Assembly (NCBI GenBank): GCA_021521415.1
Contig: JAIQDT010002046.1
Coordinates: 216,501 to 280,500, forward strand
Direction: 5' to 3'
DNA: 64,000 nt
Source: Bidens hawaiensis
Lineage: Eukaryota > Streptophyta > Magnoliopsida > Asterales > Asteraceae
In this document: in pieces, positions 1 to 10,006 of the stretch
Numbering within the stretch: position 1 is the first letter of the stretch
How the letters are laid out: each line of letters opens with the position of its first letter
Program-made: the position numbers and the translations under genes
The notes under the pieces: model-generated
Seen by the model: only the letters and a program-made list of their open reading frames with translations
What the model was told of the DNA's origin: nothing
The model's database searches: none

Positions 1-2702
1 GAGACTGAAAATCACATTGCTGCTGAGGTGAATGAAAGACCAGTTGTGATATCAACTGAAACTGTTCAAAGGGTGTTGAGGTTCAATGATACTATTGATG
101 ACCCGAGTGAGTATCACAAAGAGCTTATCAGAGGGTTATTAGGTCGTTTTTTCTATGCTGGTGATCTTGAAGCGTCCATGTATAACAAGGCATACTTGTG
201 TCCCACATACAAGTACCTACTACATGTTCTTATACATTGCCTTGGTGGACGGAAAGGAGGTTTTGATGAATGCCGTATCATGCTTCAATCGGCTTTCGTT
301 GCATTAATTCTGAATAAACCTTTCAATTTCTCGGTCGATCATCTCAAATAGAATTGTATTGTCGTGAAACGACGCACAAATTTCTTAATGTATCCTCGGT
401 TTATTCAACCGTTCGTTCAGGATGCAATTCGTGATTTGGTGATCGATCCAACACTACTCGAGGATAAATTAAAGTTGGAACACATGACAGCGGATACAAT
501 GTGGAGGATGAAACAGTATTGTCAAGATCCTCCTCCAAGATTCAAACGTTTGATTGGTCATGTATCCAATCCTGATTATGAATGTCCTCCTAATGATCGC
601 TGGATCCACGATGACTCGGATTCTGAGTGTGAAGAAGGACCCGGTGGGAACAATGGTGATGACGGTGATGATGATGGTGGTGAGGGTGGTAATGATCATC
701 AACAACGTCGTGTGGAGGTTGAGGCAGCTGCTGTTGAAGCTGCTCAACGAAAAAGAAAAGGGAAAAAGTTAGCCGGTGAAGGGTCCTCGAAGCGTCGAGT
801 GACTGCTGGAGCTGGTATTTCGTTTGGAGTCCAGCCTCCAAGGTCGTCTGTTATCCGACGACCGGTGGTGCCGCGTACTTCTAGCACTCCGGAACTCACG
901 TTGACGACCACACTCACTTCTGATCCAAGGCTTGGCATGATTACACAGTCTATTCTATCCACATTGCCAAGGCCTACGACTGCTACATCGGTGATTTCAC
1001 CAACACCAACGATGATGCCACCACCGCCTATGGATATTTCATTTCTGAGGCTCAATCGTTCTTAAGGTCATGTTCAGCCGATCCCTCCCTCTTTTCATGC
1101 CATGACATAGGATCAACAGATGAATACGATCTTGAGCTTACTTCATCATTATGAACATCAGATGGCTGCTGACCGTCTGACTCAAGAGCGCATGATGGAT
1201 AATAAAAAGAAGCTGCTGAGCTATGACTCTTTTTGCTAAAAGGAGACCAAATCTCTTCGTGAGATTGTTACGTCTCAGGGGGTGAAGTTAAAAGAACAAG
1301 AGGACATGATTCTGCAGCTTACATGCAAAGAATATGAACTAAAGAAGCTCAGAAATGATGATGAAGATCCTGATGAGTCAGGTGTTGGGGAAAGTGAGAC
1401 GAAACAAACTCACGGCTCATCCTCAGGTGCAGGCACGAGTGGGGCAGCTGGTAATGTTGATAGTTAGGTGTTCGTTTATTAGGACTCGACGAATGTCAAG
1501 CCGATTGAGTCAATAAAGGCTGACACTGTTATATTTGTTGATGCTGAGGGGGTGATTAGAAGCATTGTGAATGCTGATGAGATTGAGGTGGGATAGTTCG
1601 TGGAACGGTCCTTAACACGAGAACAGATTTCTATACTGTTTGGGTTGAATGAATATGAGTTGGATGTGTTAGTGACTGAGGAGGATGTGGAAGTTGAGAA
1701 CGACGTGGAAATTCTGAATGATCCAACAATTCAGATGAACACGTCTTTTATTTATGAAGATGAGGGGGTAGAGATTGAGGACGTGACGGCTGAGGAATAC
1801 CCTGATTTGTTTCAACGATCAAACGTTGATCAGGGTGCTCCGATATTCAGTTGGAGAAGGTCACAAAGGGAAAAAGTGTTGATACAAGATTTGATTCGAA
1901 GACTGATCCATCTATTGAGGATATTTAAGGCTGGTTTGCTTATAAAGACAAGAGGGCTCGTAAGATTATTGACGCTTACATGTATGTTGATCAGGAGCTG
2001 AAAGTGGAAGCCGTTTCAGGTGCTCAAGCTAATCAAATGACTTCCTTTAAAGCCATGTCTAAAGTAAGAGGTGATATCATTTCATGGCTTTATGATTCTG
2101 ATTTAAAGGTTTGTATTATCAAATGGGAGAACGGCGTCCGGTATTATGAAAGGATTACTGACGTTCTCTCATTACCGCGTTGGGATGTTCGTACCTTCTC
2201 GTATCGACCTTTTATAAACCTTGGCAGGAATCACCAAGCAAATTGGTTCCGCTAACATTTGTTGTTCGAGGTGAACCACGAGTTTAAGTTCTTTAAGCCG
2301 CATATTCCTACCCGTAAACGTATTGACGAGATTGATCCAAGGACGGGTTGGAGGAAGCTCATGCTTAAAGTAAAGGCGCCAAAGACTATGAAGCGAGTAC
2401 CAGTCAAGACACTGAATCAACATATGTATTTATCTTTCAACCGCTGGTATTATGACAATCGTACCGGCGAGGCCATTATTGTTCTGGGTAAAGGCTTAAT
2501 CACCGAGCTGATTAAGATTATTGATCCGATGTGGCTCGTGAACTTGACTGAGACCGACAATGATGTGATGTTCAAGAATAAGATATTAATCAAGCGTCGT
2601 GAAGACTATGACCTAGCAATGCAATTTCAACGTGTTTTTCGTGTGTGTCATGAGCATGGGATTCATTGTTGCAGAGACTGGCAGACGAAGCGCTTCAAAT
2701 AA
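1..2702 (+). pseudogene. Decayed internal ORF of LTR element A
   Basis: One reading frame (codons starting at positions 1 mod 3) runs from the window edge to about 1990. It is broken by stops at 349-351, 1063-1065 and 1465-1467 and further stops between 1066 and 1600. Somewhere before 1932 it slips to the frame of positions 0 mod 3, which continues to 2702 with one stop at 2253-2255. The product would be a long protein with an Asp/Gly-rich acidic stretch around 640-700, a Lys/Arg-rich patch around 750-800 and a Trp/Tyr-rich C-terminal part. I recognise no catalytic motif. It resembles hypothetical proteins that I associate with large plant LTR elements (memory, not a search). It lies just upstream of a polypurine tract and 3' LTR, so it is the last ORF of a retroelement whose gag and pol lie left of the window. 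Function unknown; clearly inactivated. Confidence 0.7.
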
Positions 2703-2720
2703 CTTAAAGACAAAGAGCTC

Positions 2721-2736
2721 AAGACGAGGGGGTGTC
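2721..2736 (+). other. Polypurine tract of element A
   Basis: Purine run AAGACGAGGGGG followed by TGTC lies directly before the LTR start TGTTAG. This is the position and composition expected for the plus-strand primer of an LTR retrotransposon. Confidence 0.65.
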
Positions 2737-2835
2737 TGTTAGTGCACGGTCTTGCATCTCGAGTCTTTGTATTTATCTTTTGTATTTATTAATGAAAGAA
2801 ATATTATTATATTAAGGTAGTTCTATATGGTCTAT

Positions 2836-2998
2836 CTAGTTCGTTAAGGATGTTTAACGAACTAGATGCTTAAGTTAATTTCCCTCCTAATTCGTTAAGG
2901 ATGCTTAACGAATTAGAGGGCGGTTCGTTATGTCTATTTAATGAATTGTAATGTAACGAGGTGGAGACTAGTTCGTTTCGGAATGTGTAATGAACTAG
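2836..2998. repeat. Hairpin array in U3 of element A LTR
   Basis: Two perfect hairpins with 12-bp stems: 2836-2865 (stem CTAGTTCGTTAA, loop GGATGT) and 2887-2916 (stem CTAATTCGTTAA, loop GGATGC). They are followed by weaker ones near 2921-2948 and at 2968-2998. All share the core TTCGTT / AACGAA and sit 100-180 bp before the putative TATA box, so they occupy the enhancer position of the LTR. Confidence 0.8.
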
Positions 2999-3252
2999 AA
3001 TCCATCTTCTATATATAGAGGATTCCTCCTTTGTTAATTTAAGTTTTTGGTTTTAACGTAACGAACCTCTGTCCTTTTACACTCTTGATTAAAGCTTCAC
3101 ACACTTAATCTATTGCTAATATATATACACACACATAATATACCTAATATAATATTACATATTGATATACTAATTAAGAGTAATACATGAACTAGATCCG
3201 TTATTCGTATTCAGATCTCAAAGATCTCAGATCTGTTTAGACGTTCTCAGAA

Positions 3253-3600
3253 ACTCAATGTAACCAAGTATAATGTAATCGATTTTCTCAAAGCAATCAA
3301 AACTCAGTGTAACCAAGTATAAAGTGATCGGTTTTCTCAAAGTGATCGATTTTCTTAAAGTAATCGAAACTCAATGTAACCAAGTATAAAGTGATCGATT
3401 TTCTCAAAGTAACCGAAACTCAATGTAACCAAGTATAAAGTGATCGATTTTCTCAAAGTGATCGATTTTCTCAAAGTAATCGAAATTCAATGTAACCAAG
3501 TATAAAGTGATCAATTCTCAAAGTAATCGAAACTCAATGTAACCAAGTATAAAGTGATCGATTTTCTCAAAGTGATCGATTTTCTCAAAGTAATCAACTG
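3253..3600. repeat. Tandem repeat in LTR of element A, about 48 bp
   Basis: The phrase CTCAATGTAACCAAGTATAA recurs at about 3253, 3302, 3371, 3419, 3487 and 3533. Spacings alternate between about 48 and 68 bp because every second unit carries an extra 20-bp AAAGTGATCGATTTTCTC segment. The array lies in the U5-side part of the LTR. Confidence 0.85.
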
Positions 3601-3667
3601 GTCTGGTTAAATTGGTCATGGGTTTGGTCTCTTTTCCACGTTATATCCACTAGTTTTATTCCTAACA

Positions 3668-4316
3668 CCTCGTTATGGCTTGGCATTAATCCATAAGCAT
3701 TCCCGTTCACATTTTTGGCCAAACTTGAACCGGAGGAGCATAAAGTTTGGACCTTTAGGTGTAAAATGTTCAAACTTCCTTAAATGAGCCATCCTTAACC
3801 GTAGGTTCGTTAAGTTCATTTTAACATCAAGTTTACTAATTTAAGGTTCGTTTATAGCCGGTCTACTATAGGTTTAAATTTCAAGGCCAACCGTTCATAA
3901 AAACGTAAACTTTAATATAAAGAACATACCTTTATGTGTTTGCTTGGTCATGGTTAACTTGGTTATGAACTTTAAATCTTGTATATAGCTTGTATATTAA
4001 AGATCTATCAAAACCCAACATTCGTTTGATCTCGGATCCTTCTCTTTCTGTCACAGCCGAAGGTGGCTATGTGTGTGTGTGCTTTGAGTGTGTAGGCAAA
4101 TATAGAAAGATGGAAATGAGGATCTAGGGTTTTAGGGAGGTTTAAGGGAGTATTTATACTCTCCAATGCCCATGGACCTAAAGCCCATCCCACCCTTTAT
4201 TCCATCTTTAATTAGCCAAGTCCATACACCTTATTATATTTAATCTAAATTAAATATTAACACACGCTTAATAACGCAACTCTTTTATTTATTATTATTA
4301 AATTCAGGATGTTACA
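3668..4316 (-). mobile_element. Truncated LTR, promoter half, family D
   Basis: On the minus strand this starts TGTAACATCCTG (4316 downward) and shows the features of the LTRs at 16183-18677 and 45536-47899. These include the TATA region GAGTATAAATACTCCC (about 4148-4163), the neighbouring GGTCCATGGGC motif and the degenerate tail with GTTCAAGTTTGG-like text. It stops abruptly at the right end of the element A LTR, so A was inserted into it or rearranged with it. U3, R and part of U5 remain. Confidence 0.65.
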
Positions 4317-4436
4317 AATACTATAACAACACAATTAAATTTTAAGGAAAAGAAAGTTTTAAAGTATAATTAAAAAAAACTAATTCATAATATAGAACTT
4401 TGAGCAGTTGAAGCAATGCTCCAAATGAAAATCCGA

Positions 4437-4545
4437 TAAGGGCACTTATATATAGGATGTACCAGCGGCGTATCCACCATGTCCTTATCATTTTTACATC
4501 TGTACCGTTATCTCAACTACTTACGATTCTATATTATGACATACA
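4437..4545 (-). mobile_element. 3' LTR U3 remnant of gag element F, copy A
   Basis: On the minus strand the sequence reads TGTCATAATATAG near 4541, then runs to CATCCTATATATAAGTGCCC (TATA box, about 4440-4459). The next bases TTATCGG may be the start of R. The start is inferred from TGTCA pairing with the TGACA at the end of the presumed 5' LTR at 7576. Copy B shares exactly this U3 up to the promoter and then switches to another LTR. Confidence 0.45.
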
Positions 4546-4984
4546 ATTATTCAGATTATGATTTCCGTGCGAGGACTTTGGTAACTACGTGTCGACCCAT
4601 AATTACTTGTATAAGACATTTCAAAAGTTGCAGTGGATTTTAATAAAGCAAAGAAATTTCTAAGGCATCTTTCAAATGTAAAAATATAAGTATTTAAAGT
4701 TGAAAAACACTTATCAATAGTTGAGTTAATAAAATGGGTTGTGATGAATGAAGGATAGACAACTAAGATAAAAGTAGACTTTAATAAACAATCTAAATAA
4801 ATAAAATAAACTTTATTCATGAGGTAAATGATGTAAAAGATAAATAGTTCAAACTGAAATAATCCAAGGCCATAAAGAGGCGTTACAATACGAAATTTTG
4901 AAAAGATAAAATAGATTAAGATAGATAAAGGGAATGGCAAAAGTCTTCGCGGTCTTTGAGTAGCTTAATTGACGTGACTTGAGT

Positions 4985-6389
4985 CACCATGAGGAGTTGC
5001 AATCATAAAAGTTCGAGCAGTCGAGGTAGATTGACTTGGGATAGCTTGAATGGGTTGAACTTGCATAGTAGAGGCTTAAGTAGAGTAGGCTTGGTACACA
5101 TGAGCTTGCGGGTGCAGAGCTTGATAGAGTTGAGTTAAGTAAGGTTGACCTTGATTGATGGGAGGAGCTTGAAGGGTATGGGGCTGATGGGTTTGAACTT
5201 GGTGAGCATGGGTCAAGTAGTAGGGTGCAGTCAATGTTTTGGCTTGATGAGGATGGATAAGTTGAGGGCATGTATTACGGAGATGATTTCGGTCTTTACA
5301 ATGATAGCAAGCACGGGTATTAGGAACACCATGTTGAGCATTTAGGGCGGCTTGTGCATTAGGCGGGACACGACAAGTGTTAGCAAGGTGGCCATAACGA
5401 TTGCATTGGGTGCATAGTCGGCAAGGGGTTTGAGCAGAATGATGAAAGTTACACTTGGCACAGAGAGGAAGGGGTCCGACGTAGGCCTTTTTGTTTGGGG
5501 CATTTTGGTTTTGGTTAGGAGGAGGTTGGTTATTGGGTTAGTTAACGGTATAGGCTTTACACTTGATGTTATGGTTGTTGTTGCGATGATGGTTGTTGTT
5601 GGAAGCATGTTTGGGTTCGGCTTTAACATAAGAGGATAAGTCGGTTTCGGCCTTGTCGGGATTAGGCTTGGAATCATTGCAGGACAAGGTTCCATCCCTA
5701 ATATTACTTTCGGTGAGGGAAGCAGCTAGGTCCATAGCCTCACCGATGGTTAAGGGATCACGACTCACCACAACATCACGGAAAATGTTTGGTAAACCGC
5801 AAACCTAATTCTGAATGCCACAGTTCTCGGGGGTTACAAGGTGGGGTACCAATCGGCTAAGTTAATGAAAGCGGTTCTAGTAGGTAGAGTTATCCCCACC
5901 AACTTGCTTGAGTTCCCAAAACTCGGCTTCAAGCCTTTGCAGCTCATGTTCAGGGCAAAATTCCTTCTTCATTGCCTCTTTGTGGTCTTCCCAAGGCATG
6001 GCTAAAACCAAGTCGGATCCTTGGTCAGCCCTCAGAGCATTCCACCATGTGACAGCTCGGTCCACGAACATGCTCGAGGAGAACTTAGTCCGTTTGGCGT
6101 CTGAACATTCACAGTGGATGAAAATATTCTCCATATTCTCAAACCATTGTAGTAGCTTGATGGCATTTTCCTCACCACGAAAGGAAGTAGGGTTGGTAAG
6201 CAAGAAGTTACGAAAGTCGTAGTTGTTGGGTGTGGCCGAAGTAGCAGATCCATTGGAGTTGAGGATTTGGATTTGGGTGATGATTGTGGGCATAGCAGCA
6301 GCAAACTCCTTCTTGATTCTAGCTGCCAAGCGGCGATCATAAGAACTAGAGGAACGTTGATTATGACGATGATTTCTTAGTGAAGACAA
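4985..6389 (-). pseudogene. Ty3/gypsy-type gag, element F copy A
   Basis: The minus-strand frame from the ATG at 6389 encodes a 170-residue capsid-like segment with Trp-rich retrotransposon gag motifs (AVTWWNALRADQG, MPWEDHKEAMKKEFCPEHEL), typical of Retrotrans_gag. It then meets stops at 5877-5879 and twice more before 5771. The frame continues through an Asn/His/Pro-rich stretch to two CCHC zinc knuckles, CTQCNRYGHLANTC (5373-5414) and CYHCKDRNHLRNTC (5268-5309). A third, irregular Cys cluster lies just upstream. No protease or RT follows. Gag would package element RNA; this copy is dead. The same three stops are present in copy B. Confidence 0.8.
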
Positions 6390-7555
6390 TCTATAAGGAT
6401 CAAGAATTAAGATTTATAAGGTGGAGGGTAAGTTGAGGAAATCATTTAAATAATTGAAGAAACTTTTATGAATAGAGAAATATCATAAGGGATAAAAGTA
6501 AAAAATTGTATGGTAGGGGTACATTGCGTATATATTTATGATTTGATGCAGTAAAATGATTAATGCGTGATAACTAGAGTAGGTCAGTTTAAAAGTTTAA
6601 ACTTAATTTATTGAGTTAACTTAACAAATGATTAACGAAGCAAAGTTTGTGTGTTGACCTCCCATGATCTTTCCATGGTAGTTTAAATGGCCCAACGAAC
6701 TAATGAATAAAAAAACTGAGTTGGACAGCCCATGATCGTTACATGACATTTTAATTGTGCCAACTAGTTAACGATTTAACAATACAATAGAGTTTGTCGG
6801 CCCATAAGCGTTACATGGAGTTTTAACCAACCAAACTAAATAAAGAATAAACGAGAGAGAAGTATGAATAGTTGGAGCATCCCGTGAACCACCACGTATG
6901 ATGAACTCCAACCAAAACATTCGAAACAAGAGGAGGAATGGATAGTAGGAGTGCCCATGGATACCGTCGATTTTTCACCCAACTAACCATTTAAATAACA
7001 AAACACAATAATCAGAAATACCAATTTTAGCCACGAACCACCGTGAATTCGGTTTAAAAGTTTGGGAATGCAACCGCCAATGCGGTTACGTTCGACAACG
7101 TAAGGTGTCGGTCGTATGACAGTTGTGTTCCCGCTTTGGCCTATAAGCTCGAGTACTGTGGTCAGGTTATCATCCAGGTAAGGAATAACATCTTACATTG
7201 GATTCTCGAATCCGGTTTGCCAAGGCCCAACTCACAGTACTCTCCCCTTCCAGTTACTACAGGAACTTGTCATTCTACCTAGTCTTAAGGTGAAGGAGTA
7301 AAAACAAAAGTAGGGAATTCTTAAGAAATTTTCCAAAAATAAAAGGCAATCTAATTAAGAAAAGTTTTATTTGAATGTTGAGGCATAGCCTCGGAGTTGT
7401 GTGTTTGTGCATGACAATATAATAATAAGCAAAGATAATTTAACTAAGGGAAGCTGTAAACAATTGATTTTTTGAACACATAAAGGCAAACAGATAAGCA
7501 CGTATGGGCCTCCTAAGCATGTTACTATGTCACCACTAACGACCTATCTTAATCC
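6390..7555 (-). other. Untranslated leader of element F, copy A
   Basis: About 1.2 kb between the primer binding site and the gag ATG. No ORF of note. It contains two loosely repeated CCCATGATC(G/T)TTACATG-like lines (6660-6800) but no structure I can assign. A long leader of this kind is ordinary for plant gypsy elements. Confidence 0.5.
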
Positions 7556-7557
7556 TT

Positions 7558-7570
7558 CGGCCCTAATACC
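7558..7570 (-). other. Primer binding site (initiator Met tRNA), element F copy A
   Basis: The minus strand reads TGGTATTAGGGC a few bases after the LTR end GTGTGACA. This matches the 3' end complement of plant initiator methionine tRNA (TGGTATCAGAGC) with two changes. Copy B has TGGTATCAGGGC. Confidence 0.7.
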
Positions 7571-7575
7571 AATCT

Positions 7576-8776
7576 GTCACACCCCAACCTAAGGCGGAAA
7601 TGCCGGGGCGTGAGCTGATTGCTCACAGCTCTCAAAGTACTATCATGCAAAATTAAAATTTATGATATATATTATTCCAATTTAAATAGTACAACAAATT
7701 CAAATAATCATTGTACATAAAAAATCATTAAAATGAGCAAAGACAAAATAAGATCTAAATTCTTGTTTCTTCTCTCTAGCATACAATCCTAAGTGTCTCC
7801 AAGCAATCTTGATAATCATATCATGCAATAACCTGCATATGCGTTAAAAATACAAATAGGTTTTGTCAACACTAGGTTGAGTGAGTATAACACCAGATTT
7901 AAGATACTATAATAATAATATAAAAGAGCAAAATGTGTCAAGTGAGATAAGCAATTTAACCAATGAGCAAGTAAATAATGTTGTCGGTAAGCTTGATGTC
8001 AGATGAACTGGACGATGGCTAACATGATGGACGCATGATCATACTAGTATGCGAATATGTTGGACCTCTCCGACATGTATTCAAGTAAAGTATATATGCA
8101 TATAACACGTTAGGTATAAATTGTTAACACACAAGACTAACAGTTGCAAGTTTTAGTATTAAATAGTACTAAAATATCTACGAACACATATGTCCCCAAA
8201 ACGGTTAAAAATAAGTAAAAAAGAAGGGGAGTGACATACTCACATTAGCAATAAGCAAATGAATAAACGCGTTAAGAAAGGTAAGAGAATAAACGTCACG
8301 CTCGAGATGTAGCAAAGTCAAATGCTAACAGGTGTAATAACGGGAAATACTACGAATTAATAAATGCATAATAGAGAGACCAGATATGAAGGGTATTGCT
8401 TAAAATCATCTATTTAACATTTAAAAATTATTAAAAAAATATACAACTATACGAATAACTCCTTTTTAACTAAGAGTATTAGAATTGTTCTTTATTACTA
8501 ATACTTTGAGATCAACAAGTATCAAAATTTTAAAATAATTTATCAAAGTTTCTTATTACTAAAATTTACTTACACATTAATATTGCATAAGATTTAATTT
8601 TTAATAAAATATTTCTACTCATAACCATTAAAGTTGTAATATATAATATAAAATACTTTCGTGAAGAAATAATTAATCAGATAATTATTTTAAATTGGTA
8701 AAATATACTTTTATATTGTAATTAGGTATTTTAAAACAAAACATTTTTTAAATCCATATAATTTAAACCTTTACAC

Positions 8777-8782
<6 letters not shown>
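7576..8782 (-). mobile_element. 5' LTR of element F, copy A (partial)
   Basis: Ends on the minus strand in GGGGTGTGACA directly before the PBS. The next 1.2 kb is AT-rich and has no ORF. I cannot find the matching U3 and TATA seen at 4437-4545, so the LTR is truncated or scrambled near the TA microsatellite at 8783. Confidence 0.55.

Positions 8783-8812
<30 letters not shown>
8783..8812. repeat. (TA)n microsatellite
   Basis: Uninterrupted TA dinucleotides forming the left flank of the MITE. A second TA run at 9199-9226 forms its right flank. In copy B they are one tract at about 28559-28645. Confidence 0.9.
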
Positions 8813-8817
<5 letters not shown>

Positions 8818-9193
8818 TAGTATCCTTTCAGAACCCTAAAAAAGTTAAGAACTCTTAGGAATTCTAAACAACCAAACTTTTTTTTAATATTTTTTATATT
8901 AACATTATTTAAGAGTATTCATATCAGATTTTACATAAAAATTGTTGATCACATATATTAATCACAAGTTTACATATGTGTAAAATTTATGTGTTAACAA
9001 ATTTACATAAGTGTAAAACAAACATAGATATGTATAAAAACTAATTTCAAAAATTGTAATAGTAAATATAGATATAAAAAATGATAAAGCTATGCTTAAG
9101 TAACATTAACATAAAATTTTTTTATAACAAAACGTTAGTTTTCAAGGGTTCCTTCAAGTTTTTAAATAATTTAGCAGTTCTGCAATGATACTC

Positions 9194-9198
<5 letters not shown>
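8813..9198. mobile_element. MITE inserted in a TA tract (386 bp)
   Basis: The terminal inverted repeats are AGGGTTAGTATC on the left and the reverse complement AGGGTGAGTATC on the right, 11 of 12 matching. The element sits inside a TA run, consistent with TA as target, and contains no ORF. The duplicate block at 28559-28645 has an uninterrupted TA run and no insert, i.e. an empty site. The interior is AT-rich with repeated GTGTAAAA phrases. Superfamily unclear; a TA target suggests Tc1/mariner-like, but the ends are not the usual Stowaway ends. Confidence 0.75.
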
Positions 9199-9229
<31 letters not shown>

Positions 9230-9378
9230 CACATAAGTTTTAATGAGGTTCGGAAAAATGATTGGTTATTAGGACGGTTTTATAAATATATTGATTACTT
9301 ATTATATTTATAATACTTAATGTTTTAATTTAAATCATTAATATGTTAAATATATATAAACTTTAAAACTATTATTAC

Positions 9379-9497
9379 CAAAAAAAAAGGAACCAAGACG
9401 GGATTTGGGGGGGGGGGGGGGTTCGAACCCGCGCTCCTAACCTCCAGCCAAGAAACCCACACAAACGCACCCTAAGCCAACTGAGCTGGGGTGCCAG
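9379..9497 (-). mobile_element. tRNA-derived SINE, copy A
   Basis: Read on the minus strand it begins GGCACCCCAGCTCAGTTGG (A box, 9477-9489) and about 45 nt later carries GGGTTCGAACC (B box, 9420-9430), the internal RNA polymerase III promoter of tRNAs. It continues into a C tract and ends GTCTTGGTTCCTTTTTTTTT. The spacing of the boxes fits a tRNA head, but the anticodon arm cannot be folded convincingly and no CCA or discriminator fits, so it is a SINE and not a tRNA gene. The G/C homopolymer (about 15 bp) is unusual. Confidence 0.7.
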
Positions 9498-9832
9498 TTT
9501 ATTTATGAATGATGCAGACACTTTAAAAACAGACAAACACATGCCCAAACTTCACTATGAACCCTAGAAAATCCAATCGTTTAATTCGTTAATGTTAATC
9601 AAAGATTTGTTAGGGTTTTTGTATTATAAATAATTAAACAATAGATCCAATCGTTTAATTTGTTATTTATATATATATATATTATAAATAATTAAACAAT
9701 AATATCATAATAATTAGTTAACTCGATAAACGCGAAAAAATTTCCCGAACATCAAAATGGGTCGGGTATTTAGTAAAAATGTTAATTTGAAAAGTCCGAG
9801 TTATTACACACACACACACACATATACATACG

Positions 9833-9863
<31 letters not shown>

Positions 9864-10006
9864 AAAGGGAGACAAAATTGAGAAGCGTGAGAATAATTTA
9901 TGACCACACAAAAAATCCCTTAATAATAAATATAAAAAAATAATAAAAAAATCATAACTCAAAATATAAATAAAAACGAAAAAAATAAAAAAAGTAAAAT
10001 GTTTCC
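9498..10006. other. AT-rich spacer with small repeats
   Basis: No gene. The phrase AATCCAATCGTTTAATT occurs twice, and ATAAATAATTAAACAATA occurs twice, as a degenerate tandem pair. There is an (AC)n/(TA)n microsatellite at 9806-9862. Confidence 0.6.

Larger units (their letters stand above)
2737..3667 (+). mobile_element. 3' LTR of element A (931 bp)
   Basis: Begins TGTTAG and ends CTAACA, a perfect 6-bp terminal inverted repeat, directly after a polypurine tract. The left part (about 2737-3240) is recognisably homologous to the reverse complement of 57473-58008. Both share the start TGTTAGTGCA, the series of U3 hairpins and the AGATCTCAGATCTG stretch near 3220-3236. A likely TATA element (TATATATAG) is near 3010. 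The right third is a tandem array. The 5' LTR lies outside the window, so the target duplication cannot be checked; the right flank is CCTCG. Confidence 0.8.

Noticed and set aside
3253..3600. Regular repeats suggestive of a CRISPR array
   Set aside because: Units are contiguous degenerate tandem repeats without unique spacers, inside a plant LTR.
4551..4940. 129-codon minus frame, also at 24348-24737
   Set aside because: Lies downstream of the dead gag, low-complexity hydrophobic residues, conserved only because the whole block is duplicated.
9420..9497. Possible tRNA gene on the minus strand
   Set aside because: A and B boxes are present but anticodon and acceptor stems do not pair and a C homopolymer follows; a SINE head fits better.
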